DNA from: Candidatus Omnitrophota bacterium
GTDB lineage: Bacteria > Omnitrophota > Gorgyraeia > Tantalellales > Tantalellaceae
Direction of reading: 5' to 3'
Length of the DNA stretch: 5,882 bases
NCBI GenBank assembly: GCA_028717825.1
Contig: JAQUNB010000091.1
Span: forward strand, 1 to 5,882
Positions 4,737 through 5,882 of this stretch are shown here, in pieces (position 1 is the first letter of the stretch; every line of letters starts with the position of its first letter). A program made the translations under genes and the position numbers. The notes under the pieces are model-generated. The model worked only from the letters and a program-made list of their open reading frames with translations. It did no database searches and had not been told where the DNA came from.

Positions 4737-4940
4737 ATGGCTAGAGGAACTGTTAAGTGGTTTAACAATGCTAAAGGTTATGGTTTCATTACGCCTGAAT
4801 CAGGCAGCGACGTGTTTGTACACTACAGCGCTATTCAGGGTGACGGCTATAAGACTTTAGAGGAAGGCCAGCAAGTCGAATTTGAAATCAAACAAGGCCC
4901 TAAAGGTCAAGAAGCTGCTAACGTAACGAAAGTAAAATAG
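4737..4940 (+). CDS. csp: CspA-family cold-shock protein
   Basis: A 67-residue single cold-shock domain, a cytosolic five-stranded OB-fold that binds single-stranded RNA and DNA and melts RNA structure. It starts [23 protein letters not shown]1 is KGYGFI (13-18) and RNP2 is VFVHY (26-30). The nucleic-acid-binding aromatics W8, F17, F27 and H29 are present, as is the closing segment [14 protein letters not shown]. Length and sequence are those of a normal family member, so the product is certain; whether it is cold-induced or constitutive is not shown. It stands alone with its own consensus promoter, long structured leader and terminator. Because such proteins bind their own leaders in some bacteria, feedback on the leader is plausible but inferred. 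Confidence 0.98.
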   Translation: MARGTVKWFNNAKGYGFITPESGSDVFVHYSAIQGDGYKTLEEGQQVEFEIKQGPKGQEAANVTKVK

Positions 4941-4958
4941 AAAATTCGATCTAAAGCC

Positions 4959-5000
4959 AAAAAACCCGGTAATAGAAATATTACCGGGTTTTTTCTTTTT
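4959..5000. terminator. Strong bidirectional terminator after the cold-shock gene
   Basis: A perfect 16 bp stem (4959-4974 with 4979-4994) closed by a GAAA tetraloop. The core is ACCCGGTAATA with TATTACCGGGT, flanked by six A residues on the left and six T residues on the right, so it works on both strands. It serves the cold-shock gene and the convergent DUF763 gene, whose stop is at 5006. Confidence 0.95.
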
Positions 5001-5005
5001 AAATC

Positions 5006-5882
5006 TCATTTAGTCCCGCTAAAAACAGTCAGACGTTTTAACGCTTTCATCTTTTCACTGTCCCCGACTTTCGCTTTCGAAACTGCGTCCTGCAGAAAAG
5101 ATATTGTTCCGTCATATCTGGGCCGGTTCACCGGATAAGGAAAACCGTCTTTTCCTCCGTGAGCGAAACTGAACCTGACAGGGTCCTGAAAACTCGGTTT
5201 CTCGCCGTAGACAAGTTCCGAGACAAGCGCAAGCGCCCTGACGGTCCCCGGGCCCACTCCCTGGATACCAAGTAATTTTTCGAAATTTTCGGGTTTATTC
5301 TCGTATGTTGTGATCAGGATCTTTTTTAAATTTTTAGGCAATATGTCCCTTTGTTTCACGTCATGGTAGGAAGGCATCTTAAGTTCCAGTATCCGGGAAT
5401 ATTCTTTTACGGTTTTTTCAGGGGTGTCACAAGATAGTTTTCCGCACACCTCACGCGCGCCGGAACTCTCCTTAGCTACCAGGTTCAAAGTATTTTCATT
5501 TTTTTGATCACAACATATCGCTTTATGCGGTTCCACGACAAAATCGCTGACTTCATCCCCCAGCCAGTGGTACCGGCGTGCCCATTTTGTGTTTTCGTTC
5601 ATACCCTGCTGGATCACGGCCCATTTCCCGTTCTTATCAACGATAAAAGTATGATGATAGAGCTGATATCCGTCCTGGATAGCGGTATTATCGACTTTGG
5701 CGGACATCCTGCTGGCATACTTAAGTTTTTCCGCGTCCGCGTTTATAAGACGCTTCTCGGCGAGGGCCTCGATCTCAAACGGCGTTTTGCGTGATGTGGC
5801 GCCTTTGCCACCGCAAACAAATATACCAAGGTCATTTTGGACATCCTTTAACGCTTCTTTTAAGGCCCCGCAAACGGTCGTC
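5006..5882 (-). CDS. DUF763 family protein (partial; N-terminus beyond right edge)
   Basis: The last 291 residues of a protein of the DUF763 family (function not established). The open frame runs unbroken to the window edge, so the internal Met at 5705-5707 is not the start. Conserved blocks in order: GIFVCGGKGATSRKTP (about 5783-5830), VDNTAIQDGYQLYHH, GKWAVIQQGMNE, ARRYHWLG, EPHKAICC, LNLVAKES, then a helix-hairpin-helix motif LLGIQGVGPGTVRALALV (about 5223-5276). Helix-hairpin-helix motifs bind the DNA backbone without sequence preference and occur in DNA glycosylases, so a DNA-related role is a reasonable inference. The usual N-terminal block of the family should lie just outside the window. 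It converges on the cold-shock gene and shares its terminator. Recognition rests on remembered family motifs. Confidence 0.88.
   Translation of the reverse strand, partial: TTVCGALKEALKDVQNDLGIFVCGGKGATSRKTPFEIEALAEKRLINADAEKLKYASRMSAKVDNTAIQDGYQLYHHTFIVDKNGKWAVIQQGMNENTKWARRYHWLGDEVSDFVVEPHKAICCDQKNENTLNLVAKESSGAREVCGKLSCDTPEKTVKEYSRILELKMPSYHDVKQRDILPKNLKKILITTYENKPENFEKLLGIQGVGPGTVRALALVSELVYGEKPSFQDPVRFSFAHGGKDGFPYPVNRPRYDGTISFLQDAVSKAKVGDSEKMKALKRLTVFSGTK

Noticed and set aside
5705..5707. Internal Met of the DUF763 gene as its start
   Set aside because: The same frame continues upstream to the window edge and encodes further family-conserved sequence such as GGKGATSRKTP.
5504..5794. 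Plus-strand frame of 96 codons opposite the DUF763 gene
   Set aside because: Antisense shadow of a strongly conserved family on the minus strand.

Overview
The window reads as a piece of a low-to-moderate GC chromosome from an uncultured, probably diderm bacterium. Two proteins carry Sec-type signal peptides, one of them a very long K/E/Q-rich helical protein. A DUF763-family gene (common in archaea and in deep-branching or thermophilic bacteria) sits near a CspA-type cold-shock gene, and the intergenic space holds small inverted-repeat elements. This would suit a candidate phylum such as Omnitrophota, but that placement is inference only; nothing here fixes the taxon.

Layout from left to right. 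(1) Positions 1-642, minus strand: N-terminal two thirds of an aldo/keto reductase, cut by the window edge. (2) Positions 643-1153, no protein gene: a likely promoter for the reductase, copy 1 of a 66-67 bp double-hairpin element (669-735), a second unrelated 71 bp element with 8 bp terminal inverted repeats (838-908), and a GC-richer stretch with pseudoknot-compatible pairings (about 983-1063). (3) Positions 1154-1817, plus strand: two paralogous small membrane proteins of 88 and 89 residues, separated by copy 2 of the double-hairpin element (1453-1518). (4) A strong bidirectional terminator (1854-1896) separates them from the convergent gene. (5) Positions 1933-3732, minus strand: a 599-residue exported protein made mostly of 18-residue charged helical repeats, with a 19-residue motif present twice. 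(6) A 314 bp divergent intergenic region with the promoter of that gene. (7) Positions 4047-4547, plus strand: a small exported helical protein of unknown function.

(8) Positions 4591-4994: a cold-shock unit with a perfect consensus promoter, a leader of about 110 nt that folds on paper into a three-way junction containing a terminator-like hairpin, the cold-shock CDS, and a strong bidirectional terminator. (9) Positions 5006-5882, minus strand: the C-terminal part of a DUF763 protein with a helix-hairpin-helix motif, cut by the right edge.

No shared pathway joins these genes. The strongest candidate for something undescribed is the cold-shock leader. One strand of its terminator hairpin can pair either with its hairpin partner or with the GCAAGG that overlaps the Shine-Dalgarno, which suggests an RNA switch. 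Next come the exact 18-residue helical repeat protein and the tandem small membrane proteins with the EASYKI / TIHLLQ signature.
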